NCBI GenBank assembly: GCA_963803775.1
Contig: CAWDNS010000004.1
Span: 248,001-312,000 of the forward strand
Origin: JABCZH01 sp963803775
GTDB lineage: Bacteria; Acidobacteriota; Terriglobia; Terriglobales; Acidobacteriaceae
Direction of reading: 5' to 3'
DNA: 64,000 bases
Shown here: in pieces, positions 44,900-54,859 of the stretch
Layout: each line of letters starts with the position of its first letter
Numbering within the stretch: the stretch's first letter is position 1
Notes under the pieces: model-generated
Databases searched by the model: none
The model's input: the letters and a program-made list of their open reading frames with translations, nothing else
What the model was told of the DNA's origin: nothing
Made by a program: the position numbers and the translations under genes

Positions 44900-45175
44900 T
44901 CAGTACTCCTCTGGTAAAAGCAGCGTGGTTGCCGACCGATCGGATTCGGTGATTATCCATAGCTTCTCGCCAGCATCCGTCTGGTAGCTGCTAAGCAATC
45001 GAAACCCGTGAATCAGGCTGTACTTGTTCTCTGCGACATCGGTTGGATCCAGTTCGCCCCAGTCCCCGATTGCATGACGGGCCAAGAAACAGGTGGGCAG
45101 CTGTTTCGCTCTCTCCAATGCAGCTAGCGCACCCGGCGTGGCCACAATTTGCCCAAGCGGAAACAATTCAGACAT
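44900..45175 (-). CDS. Conserved plasmid/ICE-type small protein (91 aa)
   Basis: ATG 45175 has GAGGAG nine bases upstream. The sequence 'SELFPLGQIVATPGALAALE', 'LARHAIGDWGELDPTDVAEN' and 'KLWIITESDRSATTLLLPEE' is a strongly conserved small protein that I recall from integrated elements and plasmids, sometimes mislabelled as a type I restriction subunit. No biochemical role is known. It forms a co-directional group with the DUF932 and helicase genes. Confidence 0.75.
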   Translation of the reverse strand: MSELFPLGQIVATPGALAALERAKQLPTCFLARHAIGDWGELDPTDVAENKYSLIHGFRLLSSYQTDAGEKLWIITESDRSATTLLLPEEY

Positions 45176-45273
45176 GACGGTGACTCCTCTCTTCAGCCCA
45201 TGCGGACGAGCCTCGCCCCCATGGGTCGTCTAAAGCGAAGTTGAATTGCTTGTTGGGAAGGCCGCCTCGCAGG

Positions 45274-46008
45274 CTAGAACGGCTGCGAGAACCGAGCTTC
45301 CAGGAATTCGCCCAGCTTGGCTGTCGCCTTGAATTGTGGGACGGGTTCCAGTTCCTTGAAGGCTGACGTGAAAGCATTCGAGAGACTCCAAATCGTCCGC
45401 GGACGGAACTCGTCGTACTGCGGTTCGAAGTAGAGATCGTGTACAGTCCGGGCCAGATGTTTTGGAGCTTCCAGTTGGCCCTCCACGAAAGCTTCGTAGA
45501 TGACAACCTTTGCCGTGACGTCGGTCAATTCACTTTTCTGCCAGGCTTCCACTTGCTTTCGCATCGGCTCAAAGTTTCTCTGCATCCGGTCGACACCGAC
45601 GGAGATACAGTCAATCAGCGAGAACGACTTCGAGTGTTTCGCAAGCACAGGAGTGAAGTCTCCGGCAAACGCCATGTTCGAGCACACGAACACGCGATAG
45701 CCGCAGGTCATCGCCAAACGCATGCTCTTGTCGTGGGAGTTTCGCAACCCGATGGAGAAACGGCATCCTGCCATCTCGGTTTCGAGGTCGAGCACCCCAA
45801 AGGCCTTCATGCCGTCCGGCGAGACTGCGTACTCGTCGTGAACGACTCCGATGTGGCGAAAGCCAAGCGTTTCGATCAACGCTTGCACGATCTCGTGGTG
45901 TGGGACCGGGCGGTGAGTTTCCGTCGGCGCTGGTGTCGGCACCAGCGCTAGTTCTTCGCGGCCAATGGTTCGGCCGCCGTATCCAATGAGCGTACTTGTT
46001 TCTGACAT
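45274..46008 (-). CDS. DUF932 domain protein
   Basis: The 244-residue protein from ATG 46008 has AAGGAGG eight bases upstream. It contains 'IVQALIETLGFRHIGVVHDE', 'CRFSIGLRNSHDKSMRLAMT', 'YRVFVCSNMAFAGDF'. DUF932 proteins are typical of phages, plasmids and integrative elements; their role is unknown. A degraded copy of the 3' end of such a gene lies at 40857. Confidence 0.8.
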   Translation of the reverse strand: MSETSTLIGYGGRTIGREELALVPTPAPTETHRPVPHHEIVQALIETLGFRHIGVVHDEYAVSPDGMKAFGVLDLETEMAGCRFSIGLRNSHDKSMRLAMTCGYRVFVCSNMAFAGDFTPVLAKHSKSFSLIDCISVGVDRMQRNFEPMRKQVEAWQKSELTDVTAKVVIYEAFVEGQLEAPKHLARTVHDLYFEPQYDEFRPRTIWSLSNAFTSAFKELEPVPQFKATAKLGEFLEARFSQPF

Positions 46009-46181
46009 ATTTCTATCCTCCTTGGTGATTTGAAACAAAATTCCGGAAGGGTGAGCAAAAACGCGCGCGCCGCTGCGAAGACTAGCCGAATTGCTCGCAA
46101 AGGGAGAGCGAGCTCAGGAGAGAGTATCTCGCTCACCAGTGACGAAGGTCGCGAGCGCAATTGGTCTTCGCTTGTTTCATC

Positions 46182-48518
46182 TCAACTGAAGCCGAATAGT
46201 GATGCCTGTTCTGGGACAGCTGGCCGTCCGCGTCGCTTCTTACCTGACAACGCTTGCGGTCGCTGTCCGAAGACCACGATAGATGCGGTGTCCATGGCAT
46301 TTTCAACAAGCCTCGCGGGGTCAGGCTGAGTATCCAGCAGAATCCCCGGCACTTCGGTGGATGCTGTGTCATCGTCGCGATGAGCAGACGTTGAAAACAG
46401 CTTTTCGTGTTCTGTATTGAGGGCTCTCCAGACGGCGTCGGCGCTTTCGCCGATACCGTTACGTTCGACCAATTCCCGGGCCATCGCCGAGAGCATGTCA
46501 TCGTCCTCATCGATGCTCTGCAAGCCCTCGCCTGCAAACTTGCCTTCCATGGTGAGTGCCACGAGGAGCTTCTTCCCCATAAGGCGCAAACACGAAGTCT
46601 GCATTGTTCCTTCCGAGCAAAGAAACTTCACCCGCACCGGCCGGCGCTGGCCGATTCTCCAGGACCGGCGACTGGCTTGACGCAAGGTATGTAGGGAGTA
46701 TCCAGACTCGTAGAAAATGATGGTCGGAAAGTCCAGCAGATCGAGGCCCGTCTCCACCAGCTTGGGATGGCAGATCACTACTTGTACGCCGTCTTTGACT
46801 TGCCTGGCGTACCAAGCCTCGCGCTTGGAAGTGGCCACGCTGGCTCTCAGAACTGCTGTGCGGAGCCCTTCGTTGCTCAGAATTCGGTGCAGTCTGGCTG
46901 TGACGTCGTGCTTCTGCGTGTAGACAGCAAAAACCTGGCACCGCCGTCCCTCTAACAGTTCCTTCTTGATCTCCTCAATTAGTTTTCGTTCCTTCGAGTA
47001 AATCTGGTCTTCGGGAAGGTCGCGGGGTTCTGCAATCACGAATCGGATCCTGCGTTTGACTTCAGGATCGAACTCCGTTCCGTACAACGTTCCAATTCCG
47101 TACGGGTGATCCGGGTACAGCAGGAGAGTATTGAGCATCGCGCTCAGAACCGATCGGTTGCCCCTGTGAGCTTTCAACGCCTTCCGCATGTCCTCTTCGA
47201 GCTCGCGGTACGCTTCTCGCATCGAAGCGTCCATTGGCACGCTTAGATAAGTTTCCTCGTACGGCGGGAGTTCCCCTGAAATGTCTTCGAGGAACACAAA
47301 GGCGCACAGCTGCATGAGGAACTCGCCAAATAGCAGCGGTGATGCTCCCGGCTTGCGCCGAACGGTGCTCGTGGCCTTGGCCTTAGAGCAGGCATTGTTC
47401 GCCGGTTCCACCTTGGTGATCGTTTCGAGGACGCCGTAATCCTGAATGAACGAACTGCGGCCTGTGGTGCCCCATTCGTAGCCATGCTCCTTCATCCTTC
47501 GTGCTTCGAGCCTAAAGAGCGTGTTGAAAAGATCGTCCGCGTAACCACCGAGGAGTGTGCCGGTCAAACCAACAATTCGGTTGGTGCAAGAGGCCAGGGT
47601 CCCCAGAGCATTGCCTTGCGCGGTATCCCCGGCCAGTTGGTGAATCTCATCACAAATCGCATAGTCAAACCATTCCGGCATGTAGCGCCCGATGAACTCA
47701 ATCGGTGCCATGCGGCGAATCTTGTCCGCGTCCGCCTGCCACAGCGGGCTGTGCAGTGGGCGACACGATTTGTCGCCCCTGGTTTCAATGGTCTCGGCGA
47801 TTTTGGTCTTGTCGAACTCACCCGCCGTGAGTCGGCTGTCGTCCACGATCACCGGCTTGCCCGTATCGGAATTCACCACGCATCCAACGTATGGCCCAGA
47901 GTGTGGTACCCGGTAAGCGTGGCGCCAGAAGTAACCGAGCTTGGCTCGTTCACGTCCGACGATGAACAGCGATGGTCTCCCGCAAAGCGACAACCAGCGT
48001 TTCCGGGAACTCTGCGAATCCTTCCGTAGTCGCAGCTCACTCAACCTTGTTTGCAAACCTTCCCGCACCATTCGCCCCTGCCTCAACCGCACCTCGTTGA
48101 CTCCGTGTGCTTTGTTCTCGTCACCGCCATTTCGCAAATCGTCGATCAAGAACACGCGTATTCCTGGCAAGGTCAGAAACGCTTCCCGCGCCCACTTTTC
48201 GACCAGATGAGGTGGAACCATCGCTAAGGCCGTAAACGGACTTCTTTGGTGGTGGACGTGGATCGCTCCCAGCGAGATCAGTGTCTTGCCGGTACCGCAT
48301 TCCGCGACCACCATGGCGGTGCGCGCCTGCAGCCAGCGTTTGGCGACTCCCATAATGGCGATGGCCTGTGCAGGGAAAGGCCTTCGCAGCAATCCTTGAA
48401 TCCGAGAGGAAACTCCATCGTCGAATTGGTGAAGCGCTGGATACTCCTCGAGAATGCGCTCTCCCAAAAGCACCGCATGACATCTCATGTAGTCGTAGAT
48501 CGTGGACAGTTCTGGCAT
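46182..48518 (-). CDS. SNF2/DEAD-like superfamily 2 helicase
   Basis: The 778-residue protein from ATG 48518 has GGAGG seven bases upstream. Motif I is 'VAECGTGKTLISLGA' (about 70-84), motif II is 'YAICDEIHQL' and motif III 'IVGLTGTLLGGYAD'. The C-terminal helicase half has 'QVFAVYTQKHDVTARL', 'VVICHPKLVETGLDLLDFP' and 'QASRRSWRIGQRRPVRVKFL', an SNF2-like motif VI. It is probably an ATP-dependent DNA translocase of a mobile element. Upstream of it, 350 bases (48519-48869) hold no supported gene. Confidence 0.85.
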   Translation of the reverse strand: MPELSTIYDYMRCHAVLLGERILEEYPALHQFDDGVSSRIQGLLRRPFPAQAIAIMGVAKRWLQARTAMVVAECGTGKTLISLGAIHVHHQRSPFTALAMVPPHLVEKWAREAFLTLPGIRVFLIDDLRNGGDENKAHGVNEVRLRQGRMVREGLQTRLSELRLRKDSQSSRKRWLSLCGRPSLFIVGRERAKLGYFWRHAYRVPHSGPYVGCVVNSDTGKPVIVDDSRLTAGEFDKTKIAETIETRGDKSCRPLHSPLWQADADKIRRMAPIEFIGRYMPEWFDYAICDEIHQLAGDTAQGNALGTLASCTNRIVGLTGTLLGGYADDLFNTLFRLEARRMKEHGYEWGTTGRSSFIQDYGVLETITKVEPANNACSKAKATSTVRRKPGASPLLFGEFLMQLCAFVFLEDISGELPPYEETYLSVPMDASMREAYRELEEDMRKALKAHRGNRSVLSAMLNTLLLYPDHPYGIGTLYGTEFDPEVKRRIRFVIAEPRDLPEDQIYSKERKLIEEIKKELLEGRRCQVFAVYTQKHDVTARLHRILSNEGLRTAVLRASVATSKREAWYARQVKDGVQVVICHPKLVETGLDLLDFPTIIFYESGYSLHTLRQASRRSWRIGQRRPVRVKFLCSEGTMQTSCLRLMGKKLLVALTMEGKFAGEGLQSIDEDDDMLSAMARELVERNGIGESADAVWRALNTEHEKLFSTSAHRDDDTASTEVPGILLDTQPDPARLVENAMDTASIVVFGQRPQALSGKKRRGRPAVPEQASLFGFS

Positions 48519-48869
48519 AGACGTCCTCCGAGGTAAGCGGAAGGGAGAAGAAAACAAGAAAAGAAAAACGAAGAGGAAGTGTGGCGATTACACTCACGTT
48601 ACCGATCCGGTCACGACGGCAGGCGCTACGCCATGTTCCTAACTTCTTGGTTGGCGCAATTTCCCCAGAATTGATGCCACGTGCGGAGATTACTTCCTAC
48701 AAGCGCGTCTCTCGGTATTATCCGGCACCGGTGGAGTTTTGGAGTGGGGAACCGCACGACACACGCCGGCTCATCGCCTTGGTCCACTTCCGGCCCAGTG
48801 GCGGAACCGGTGAAGGCCGGTTCACTCATGGCGAATCGGGGAAAGCGCGAATCGCGGACTCAATCCTGG

Positions 48870-50653
48870 TTACTGCGGCAGACCGACTTTGCGCACCAAC
48901 TCGGCAAATCGCGGATCAGAACGCAGGGGGTCTAGTTGGAAGTAGGTGTTCAAACCCATTAGCAGCCAATCGTGTTCCTGATAAGCGGTGTTGAGCCAAT
49001 GGAAAGCCTGGTCTTTCTCTCCCAAGGCGGCGTACAGGCGAGCGATGAACAACGCGGAGGAGTAGCGGCCGGTCTGGCGCCGTGCTTGCAGGAGTTCAAT
49101 GCCTTTGGTGAGAGCACCTTTCCAGCCCCCTGAACGAAATCCTTGTTCGAAGGCGGCAGCGAGTTCAGACATGTCCTTGTCGCCGGAGAGCTGGCCATAG
49201 GTTATCCACTCTTCAATGACTTGCGGGTACATGTGTTTTCCCCAATAGGCGTAGGCTAAGCAATCGTGCGCCACAGCTGATGCCGGGTTCTCGTTCGCCA
49301 CCTTCCGACAAATCGCAACGGCGTCGTCGTACTGCCGTGCCGAGACCCGAACACTTGCGACCACCCGGCTGATGACGGGAGATAGCGGATCGAGCTCATG
49401 GGCACGATTGACCTCTGCAAGAGCTTCCGGTTCTCTGCCCCCAACCATGCCAATATCGTCGGCGTACCACTGATGCGCAGTGGCGTCGTTGGGGTCGAGT
49501 TCGAAAGACTTCTTGAACTCAGCCTCCCCCCCGCAAAATCCCAGTCGTACCTCATCTCGTTGCTGCCCAGAATGGCATGAGGATGAGCCAAGGTCGGGTC
49601 CAAATCGAGCGCCTTACGGGCGGCGCGGTTCGACTTGGAATAGTCTTCGCTGGGATTGCCCCCAAAGTCAGGCAGTACGGAATAAACATCGGCCAGACCT
49701 GAATATGCCAGAGCGTAGCTTGGATCTTTTGCGATGGCTTGATCGAAATAGGAGATCGCCCTGTCAAGCTCACCAATCGTCCGCTTGCTCCACGCGTAGC
49801 GCCCTTTCAGATACAGCTCATAGGCCTCCGGATTCTGCGTGTCTTGCCTGGTCACCTGCTGCTTTTCCAAGCCACTGAGATTGGAACGCAACTCTACCGC
49901 GATGTCTCCCGCGATCTGCTTCTGCAACGAGATGATATCCGCATCCTTAGCTCTGTAGTGGTGATCCCAGATTTCGGTGTTGTCGCGAACATCGATAATC
50001 TCTGCATTCACTTCGATACTGTCCCCCAGCGACCTCACTTGCCCGGTCACCAGCGCCGCCACACCCAGCTCATTGCCGGCTTTTTGCGGGTCCACATCCT
50101 TGCCTTTGTAGCGGAAGACAGAGCTGCGGGACTTCACCCTGAGCTGGGGTATGTGTGCAAGATTACCGATCAACGATTCGGTGATGCCGTCGCTAAGATA
50201 CTCGCTATTGGAATCGCCACCGCCATTGCTGAGGGGGAGTACGGCGACGGAATCGGGATCGGCGTGCCGATGAGGTAGATTCAGACTCAAAATTCCGAGG
50301 GCGAAGGCGGTGGCCATGACCAACCCGGCCATCTTCCAATGGGTGATTTTCCAACGATGGACGGTCGAAAGTACGACGGTGGCGGATTCTCCCTCGGGAT
50401 GCTGTCCGACTATGATCGGGGGCCCTGGTTTGTACCCGTGTGAGGTGCCACCGTTTGTGGACGCCGCTAACCAGTCTGCGAGTTCTCCTTCAAAGGCGTA
50501 GACCCGACCCTTTGTTCCCGGCAAACGACGAACGGGCAGGCCGAGATCTTTCTCCCAGCGATTGACAGTACGCTCGTCGCGGTCGAAGAAAGCTGCAATC
50601 TCTTTCCACGAGTCGAGGCGTTTGCCGGTGGAGGTCGCTTTACTAACAGACAT
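48870..50653 (-). pseudogene. HTH-FlgO/TolB-like-TPR transcriptional regulator, frameshifted in a G7 tract
   Basis: The N-terminus is an HTH ('SWKEIAAFFDRDERTVNRWE'), followed by a membrane helix ('HWKMAGLVMATAFALGIL'), a FlgO/TolB-like domain ('DSVAVLPLSNGGGDSNSEYL', 'GITESLIGNLAHIPQLRVKS') and TPRs ('PEAYELYLKGRYAWSKRT'). At 49526-49532 seven C on the plus strand shift the frame. The TPRs resume in the other frame ('REPEALAEVNRAHELDPLSP') and end at 48870. One missing base restores the whole protein of about 590 residues. It may be a true mutation, phase variation or an error. It is divergent from the gene at 50831. Confidence 0.75.
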
Positions 50654-50830
50654 TGTCGTGAAATGCCGGGTTTCGTCGGGTAACGCCTGTTGCCGCGGGG
50701 GACTACGCTGCGCCAGTATATGCGAGCGGGAAGAAGTTTGCCACCCACTTTCGGGGTGGTCACCTATTCCGGATGGGCAGCGGGTGTCGCGTAAGAATCT
50801 TCTAATCATAAACTTCCAGGGGGAATTACG

Positions 50831-52525
50831 ATGTATCTGAGCAACAGGGAATCGTTCCGCTTGAACGCGAATTCTGTACCCGCAGGTAACTGCAGACTCA
50901 GTTGGAGTCTGAGAGTGTGCGGGGTCCTTCTACTGTGGGCGGCGACCGCGGTTAGCCTGTCAGCGCAGACTTTCGACACGCTGTACAACTTCAACTACAC
51001 CGATGGTCTAAACCCCAGAGGTGCACTGGTGCAAGCCAGCAATGGTCTCCTCTTCGGGACCACGGGGGGCGACCTGGTCAATAGCGATGGGACGATCTTC
51101 GAAATCACTACAGGCGGAACCTTAACCACGATTACCTACTTCGGCGGGGCGGTCGGCGAAGTTCCGTACGCGGGACTGATTCAGGCCACCAATGGGGACT
51201 TCTACGGCACGACGCAAGGTGGCGGGATAAACGGCGATGGGGTGGTCTTCGACATCACCTCAAGTGGCACGCTGACCACACTTCACAGCTTCGATGGGAC
51301 GGATGGCTCCGGACCCGTCGATGGCCTTATCCAAGGCACCAACGGTAGCTTCTACGGGACAACCGAGTTCAACGGAGCCGGCGGCTACGGCACGGTCTTC
51401 AGCATGACCGCGGGGGGTACCGTGACCACACTTCATAACTTTACTGGCGGAACAGACGGTGCCCACCCCTACGCCGGGGTGGTTCAGGGCAGTGATGGGA
51501 ACTTCTACGGGACGACACTGGATGGCGGCGCGTACGGCTACGGAGTAGTCTTCAAAATGACCCCAAGCGGAACCGTGACCACGCTATACAGCTTCAACTA
51601 CCACGATGTGAACGGCGGCAATCCCTACGGGGGTCTGGTGCAGGGGAGCAACGGAGCTTTTTATGGGACAGCAAGCGGTTTCGGAGCCAACAACGCTGGG
51701 ACGGTTTTCAAAATCACCTCAGGTGGTATGCTCACACTGCTCTATACCTTCTGCTCCCAAGCCGGTTGTACGGACGGCGATCTACCCTACGTAGGACTGA
51801 TCCAAGCCAGCGATGGGAACTTCTACGGGTCAACCGAGTTTGGCGGGAACGCCGGTGGCTTCGGAACGATCTTCGAGATTACCGCAAGTGGAACGCTCAC
51901 CACCCTTCACAGCTTTAACGGGTCGACGGACGGCAGCTACCCGGAGGGCGCGCTAGCCCAAGACACCAACGGGATCTTCTACGGAAACACTGTGGGCGGC
52001 GGAAGCGGCAGAACCGGCACAGTTTTCAGTCTATCTACGGGTCTGGGGGCGTTCGTGGAAGTAGGGCCGGAGTCTGGTAAAGAGGGAGCCAAGATCGGCA
52101 TTCTCGGCCAGGGTTTCAGCCATTCCTCGGTGGTGAAGTTTGACGGTGTTGAGGCCAACTCCATCAGCGAGAGCGGCTCGACTTTCATCAGCGCTACGGT
52201 GCCCGTTGGAGCATTGACTGGAACGGTGACCGTGACTACCGGCTCAACCACGCTGACCAGCAACAGCAAATTCCGGGTCACACCGCAAGTTCTCAGCTTT
52301 AGCCCGCCCAGTGGTCCGGTTGGAACGGTGGTGACCATCACTGGAATGAGCCTCTCTCAGACCGAGGGGGTCGGGTTTGGTGATCATGTGCCCGCCAGCT
52401 TTCAAGTGGAATCCGACACCGAGGTGAGCGCAACCGTACCAGCAGGGGCAAAAACCGGGCCCGTCGGTGTCGAGACTAAGGGAGGAATCGGCATAAGCTC
52501 AAAGAAGTTCACGGTCACGCCCTAG
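50831..52525 (+). CDS. Secreted GloVer-repeat protein with two IPT/TIG domains
   Basis: The 564-residue protein has AGGGGGA upstream of ATG 50831 and a membrane or signal segment around 'VCGVLLLWAATAVSLSAQ'. About nine repeats follow ('DGNFYGTTLDGGAYGYG', 'GTVTTLYSFNY'), then two IPT-like domains ('IGILGQGFSHSSVVKFDG' and 'VLSFSPPSGPVGTVVTITGM'). Its order of domains matches the remnant at 35566. Surface-exposed; function unknown. Confidence 0.88.
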   Translation: MYLSNRESFRLNANSVPAGNCRLSWSLRVCGVLLLWAATAVSLSAQTFDTLYNFNYTDGLNPRGALVQASNGLLFGTTGGDLVNSDGTIFEITTGGTLTTITYFGGAVGEVPYAGLIQATNGDFYGTTQGGGINGDGVVFDITSSGTLTTLHSFDGTDGSGPVDGLIQGTNGSFYGTTEFNGAGGYGTVFSMTAGGTVTTLHNFTGGTDGAHPYAGVVQGSDGNFYGTTLDGGAYGYGVVFKMTPSGTVTTLYSFNYHDVNGGNPYGGLVQGSNGAFYGTASGFGANNAGTVFKITSGGMLTLLYTFCSQAGCTDGDLPYVGLIQASDGNFYGSTEFGGNAGGFGTIFEITASGTLTTLHSFNGSTDGSYPEGALAQDTNGIFYGNTVGGGSGRTGTVFSLSTGLGAFVEVGPESGKEGAKIGILGQGFSHSSVVKFDGVEANSISESGSTFISATVPVGALTGTVTVTTGSTTLTSNSKFRVTPQVLSFSPPSGPVGTVVTITGMSLSQTEGVGFGDHVPASFQVESDTEVSATVPAGAKTGPVGVETKGGIGISSKKFTVTP

Positions 52526-52656
52526 CTGACCGCACTGCTTTCGCGGGAACCGCATAACACTGTCTGGTGTCTGCCTCGACTATGCGCTCGTCGCACACAA
52601 GACGGATCGGTAACAATAAGTCGGCTAGTATCCAGTAACAACCCACAAGCTAAGAG

Positions 52657-53301
52657 TTACTTCGCCGGCAGGAAGAGGCTCTCGAGATTGAAGCGCGGCC
52701 AGCGGATCGAACCTGTGGAGGCGGGAATTCGAATTGCTTCACTTTCGACTCTCCAACTAAGCCAGTCGAGAAACTGTTCTTTTTGGCCTTTGACAATCAT
52801 GGGCTCACATCCGATGCCGAGCGCGGGCATCATCGCCCGATGCGTTTGCAGTTCGCTCGCGAACCAGTCAGCCCAGTCCGGCACTCCGGGGATCCCGTGA
52901 ATATGGGCGAGAGAGGCCCAGATGAATCGGTTTGTATCCCTCTCGACGGTCGTAATCCCTGGGATCTTGATCTTGTCCCGCAGCTTTTCATAAAAGACTC
53001 GTCTGGACTCGATGTGCGCAGGCTTCTCGTGATTTGGATTGGTATCGACCTGCAGCCCATCGAAAGGTTCGATGCGAATGTCGATGTCTTCAGAGAATCG
53101 CTGAATGATCCCAAACCCCTTGGAAAGCGAAGTGCCGCCCTTGAGCTCAAACGTCAAGCCCAGCTGTTTGAGCCCAAAGACGGCGTGCATGATCCAGTAG
53201 TCTTTCTCGACGAGAGCGGAATCATTGATCTTCTCGCTCTCTGCGACGGTCTCGACAAGTGCCTTGAAGTCGCGTCGCTCATGCAGAAAAGAGTCAGGCA
53301 T
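52657..53301 (-). CDS. AbiEii/AbiGii-type nucleotidyltransferase toxin
   Basis: The 214-residue protein starts at ATG 53301, which overlaps the last eight bases of the preceding gene. Key parts are 'LVEKDYWIMHAVFGLKQLGL', 'FELKGGTSLSKGFGIIQRFS' and 'EDIDIRIEPF', the GGTSL...EDIDI signature of AbiEii toxins, whose aspartates bind metal for nucleotide transfer. With the upstream gene it forms a type IV-like toxin-antitoxin pair that may act in abortive phage defence. Confidence 0.88.
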   Translation of the reverse strand: MPDSFLHERRDFKALVETVAESEKINDSALVEKDYWIMHAVFGLKQLGLTFELKGGTSLSKGFGIIQRFSEDIDIRIEPFDGLQVDTNPNHEKPAHIESRRVFYEKLRDKIKIPGITTVERDTNRFIWASLAHIHGIPGVPDWADWFASELQTHRAMMPALGIGCEPMIVKGQKEQFLDWLSWRVESEAIRIPASTGSIRWPRFNLESLFLPAK

Positions 53302-53878
53302 GTTGCAACATCTCCTGAAACTTTTTCTGTGTGGAGTATTTGCCGTAGAGAGAAACCGCGCGTGAAAGCTTTTTCGGGTCCATCTCTTTGGCTTTTTCGC
53401 GAACGCGAGAAAGAACGGCGTCCCGATCCTCGGCAAGGTCGCCTAGTTCATTAACAAGATCGACCAGCAGAAACTCGGGAGAGAGTTGCCTTGGAACATT
53501 CATGCGGCGCTCGAAAGTGACCATTCGATTGCCGAGCGGAAATGTCCCATGCCGTTTCTGATTGTAGACAACCCGTTTGTTGTAGAGCTGCGTTGTCCCA
53601 AGTCCCAACTGGTTGTAGGCATTCGGGGAGGTCAGGATAAAACGGTCCGTCTTCAAGAACGCTTTCACCAGCTCGTGCTCATCTGCCGGAGCCTCTCCAA
53701 ATTCAAATTTACGAGGGCTGTAGTACAAGCCGGTACGGAGCTTCTGGAGGGTCCCGTCGACAGTAAGTTCTTTGAGGTGTCGATCAACACTATTGGACCA
53801 GGGCAGAAGGTCTTCTCTGCGGTAGACACGTCCGGGCCGAAGATGTCGTTTCAGCAGGTCAATCGTGCTTCTCCGCAT
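53294..53878 (-). CDS. AbiEi-like antitoxin (DUF6088-type)
   Basis: The 194-residue protein has an N-terminal winged-helix part ('LRPGRVYRREDLLPWSNSVD', 'RHLKELTVDGTLQKLRTGLY') and a C-terminal domain ('LTSPNAYNQLGLGTTQLYNK'). AbiEi-type antitoxins repress their own operon and neutralise the toxin. Its stop overlaps the toxin start (ATGCCTGA), so translation is coupled. Confidence 0.8.
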   Translation of the reverse strand: MRRSTIDLLKRHLRPGRVYRREDLLPWSNSVDRHLKELTVDGTLQKLRTGLYYSPRKFEFGEAPADEHELVKAFLKTDRFILTSPNAYNQLGLGTTQLYNKRVVYNQKRHGTFPLGNRMVTFERRMNVPRQLSPEFLLVDLVNELGDLAEDRDAVLSRVREKAKEMDPKKLSRAVSLYGKYSTQKKFQEMLQHA

Positions 53879-54065
53879 TTCCCTGATCCTCCACGGTTAG
53901 GCTACTCCTCAAGACCTCGATGTGTCAAATATTTTATTAATATTTCATGCATTAATGATGATAACTACTATTATTTATATGCGGGTTGAAGGTAATACAG
54001 TGAGCACATCTAACTCAATACTGGCCAAGCCGACTTCAGTGCATAAACTATTGAGCAGGCGAGCT

Positions 54066-54656
54066 TTATATTGTTGAATCAAGAAGGCTTATGGTTTTGG
54101 CGTAGCGGTAGATTTCGTTGATGCTAGCCCTTTTCTGGCGAAGACAATCCTTTAGGGATTCGATTGCGATATCGAGTCCGATTTTGTTCCTGAACTTAAA
54201 ACAGTCGGCGACAGTCTTCGCGGCCGAATAGACGCGGACGGGGACGCCATCGACCTGATGGTTTTCAATTCCTTTAGTCAGCGATAGTCCGGACAGTCGT
54301 ACGATCCTCAGTGAAGGCGAATCGAGGGCTGGCTTTCTTGCCCCTTTGGGGAGAGCTATCCAAACCGAAGCTGGATTCTGAGTTGTGATCTCGTGAAATG
54401 CGAGGGCCGAAAGCAGGCAAATAGCCGCTTTGGGTACACGCTTCGCAACCTCGGCGTAAGAGTGGCGCTCCGTGACCTTGGCGTCCGCGAGTGTGTAGAT
54501 TCCACGTCCAGGCCGTTTGAGTTTGCCTTGATGATGGAGACGAACGAGATACTGCCGCGAAAGGCCGATGGCCTCGATATCGCGGGGCCTAGCAATCCCG
54601 TGTTCGCCGATGTACTGCATAATCTTCTGAAGTGGCGCTGCCGGGGATTGTTTCAA
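54066..54656 (-). CDS. AbiEi-family antitoxin without its toxin
   Basis: The 196-residue protein starts at TTG 54656. The winged helix is 'YIGEHGIARPRDIEAIGLSR' and 'LVRLHHQGKLKRPGRGIYTL', followed by 'CLLSALAFHEITTQNPASVW' and 'RVYSAAKTVADCFKFRNKIG', the standard AbiEi domain. Family members usually end with a longer tail after 'EIYRYAK' and are followed at once by an AbiEii gene. Here the tail changes to 'TISLLDSTI' and no toxin follows. Probably the end of this gene and its toxin were deleted. Confidence 0.8.
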   Translation of the reverse strand: MKQSPAAPLQKIMQYIGEHGIARPRDIEAIGLSRQYLVRLHHQGKLKRPGRGIYTLADAKVTERHSYAEVAKRVPKAAICLLSALAFHEITTQNPASVWIALPKGARKPALDSPSLRIVRLSGLSLTKGIENHQVDGVPVRVYSAAKTVADCFKFRNKIGLDIAIESLKDCLRQKRASINEIYRYAKTISLLDSTI

Positions 54657-54749
54657 TATGTCATTACTTAATCATAACTAATGACGTATTGCAACACCAT
54701 CATGGAACATTACGCCGCCTAGCGTCCGGTTTTTCATCGAAGAAGACAT

Positions 54750-54835
54750 CAATGTGCACAGCAATCGCTGATGCTGTGCAATGGGCAGACGAGATAATGA
54801 AGGAGATTGATCGAAAGTGGCCCACTCGACAATGA
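54750..54835 (+). pseudogene. Fragment of a small protein paralogous to that at 56179
   Basis: The frame reads 'AIADAVQWADEIMKEIDRKW', near identical to 'AISDAVRWAEEIMREIDQRW' of the small gene at 56179. The N-terminal part does not match. This is a duplicated, truncated copy on the other side of the integrase fragment. Confidence 0.55.
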
Positions 54836-54859
54836 TCGTGGCAGTTTTGGAGGATCGCC

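Noticed and set aside
46110..46140. GGAGAGAGT string as a further tRNA-Ser att copy
   Set aside because: It matches only nine bases of the core and diverges on both sides.
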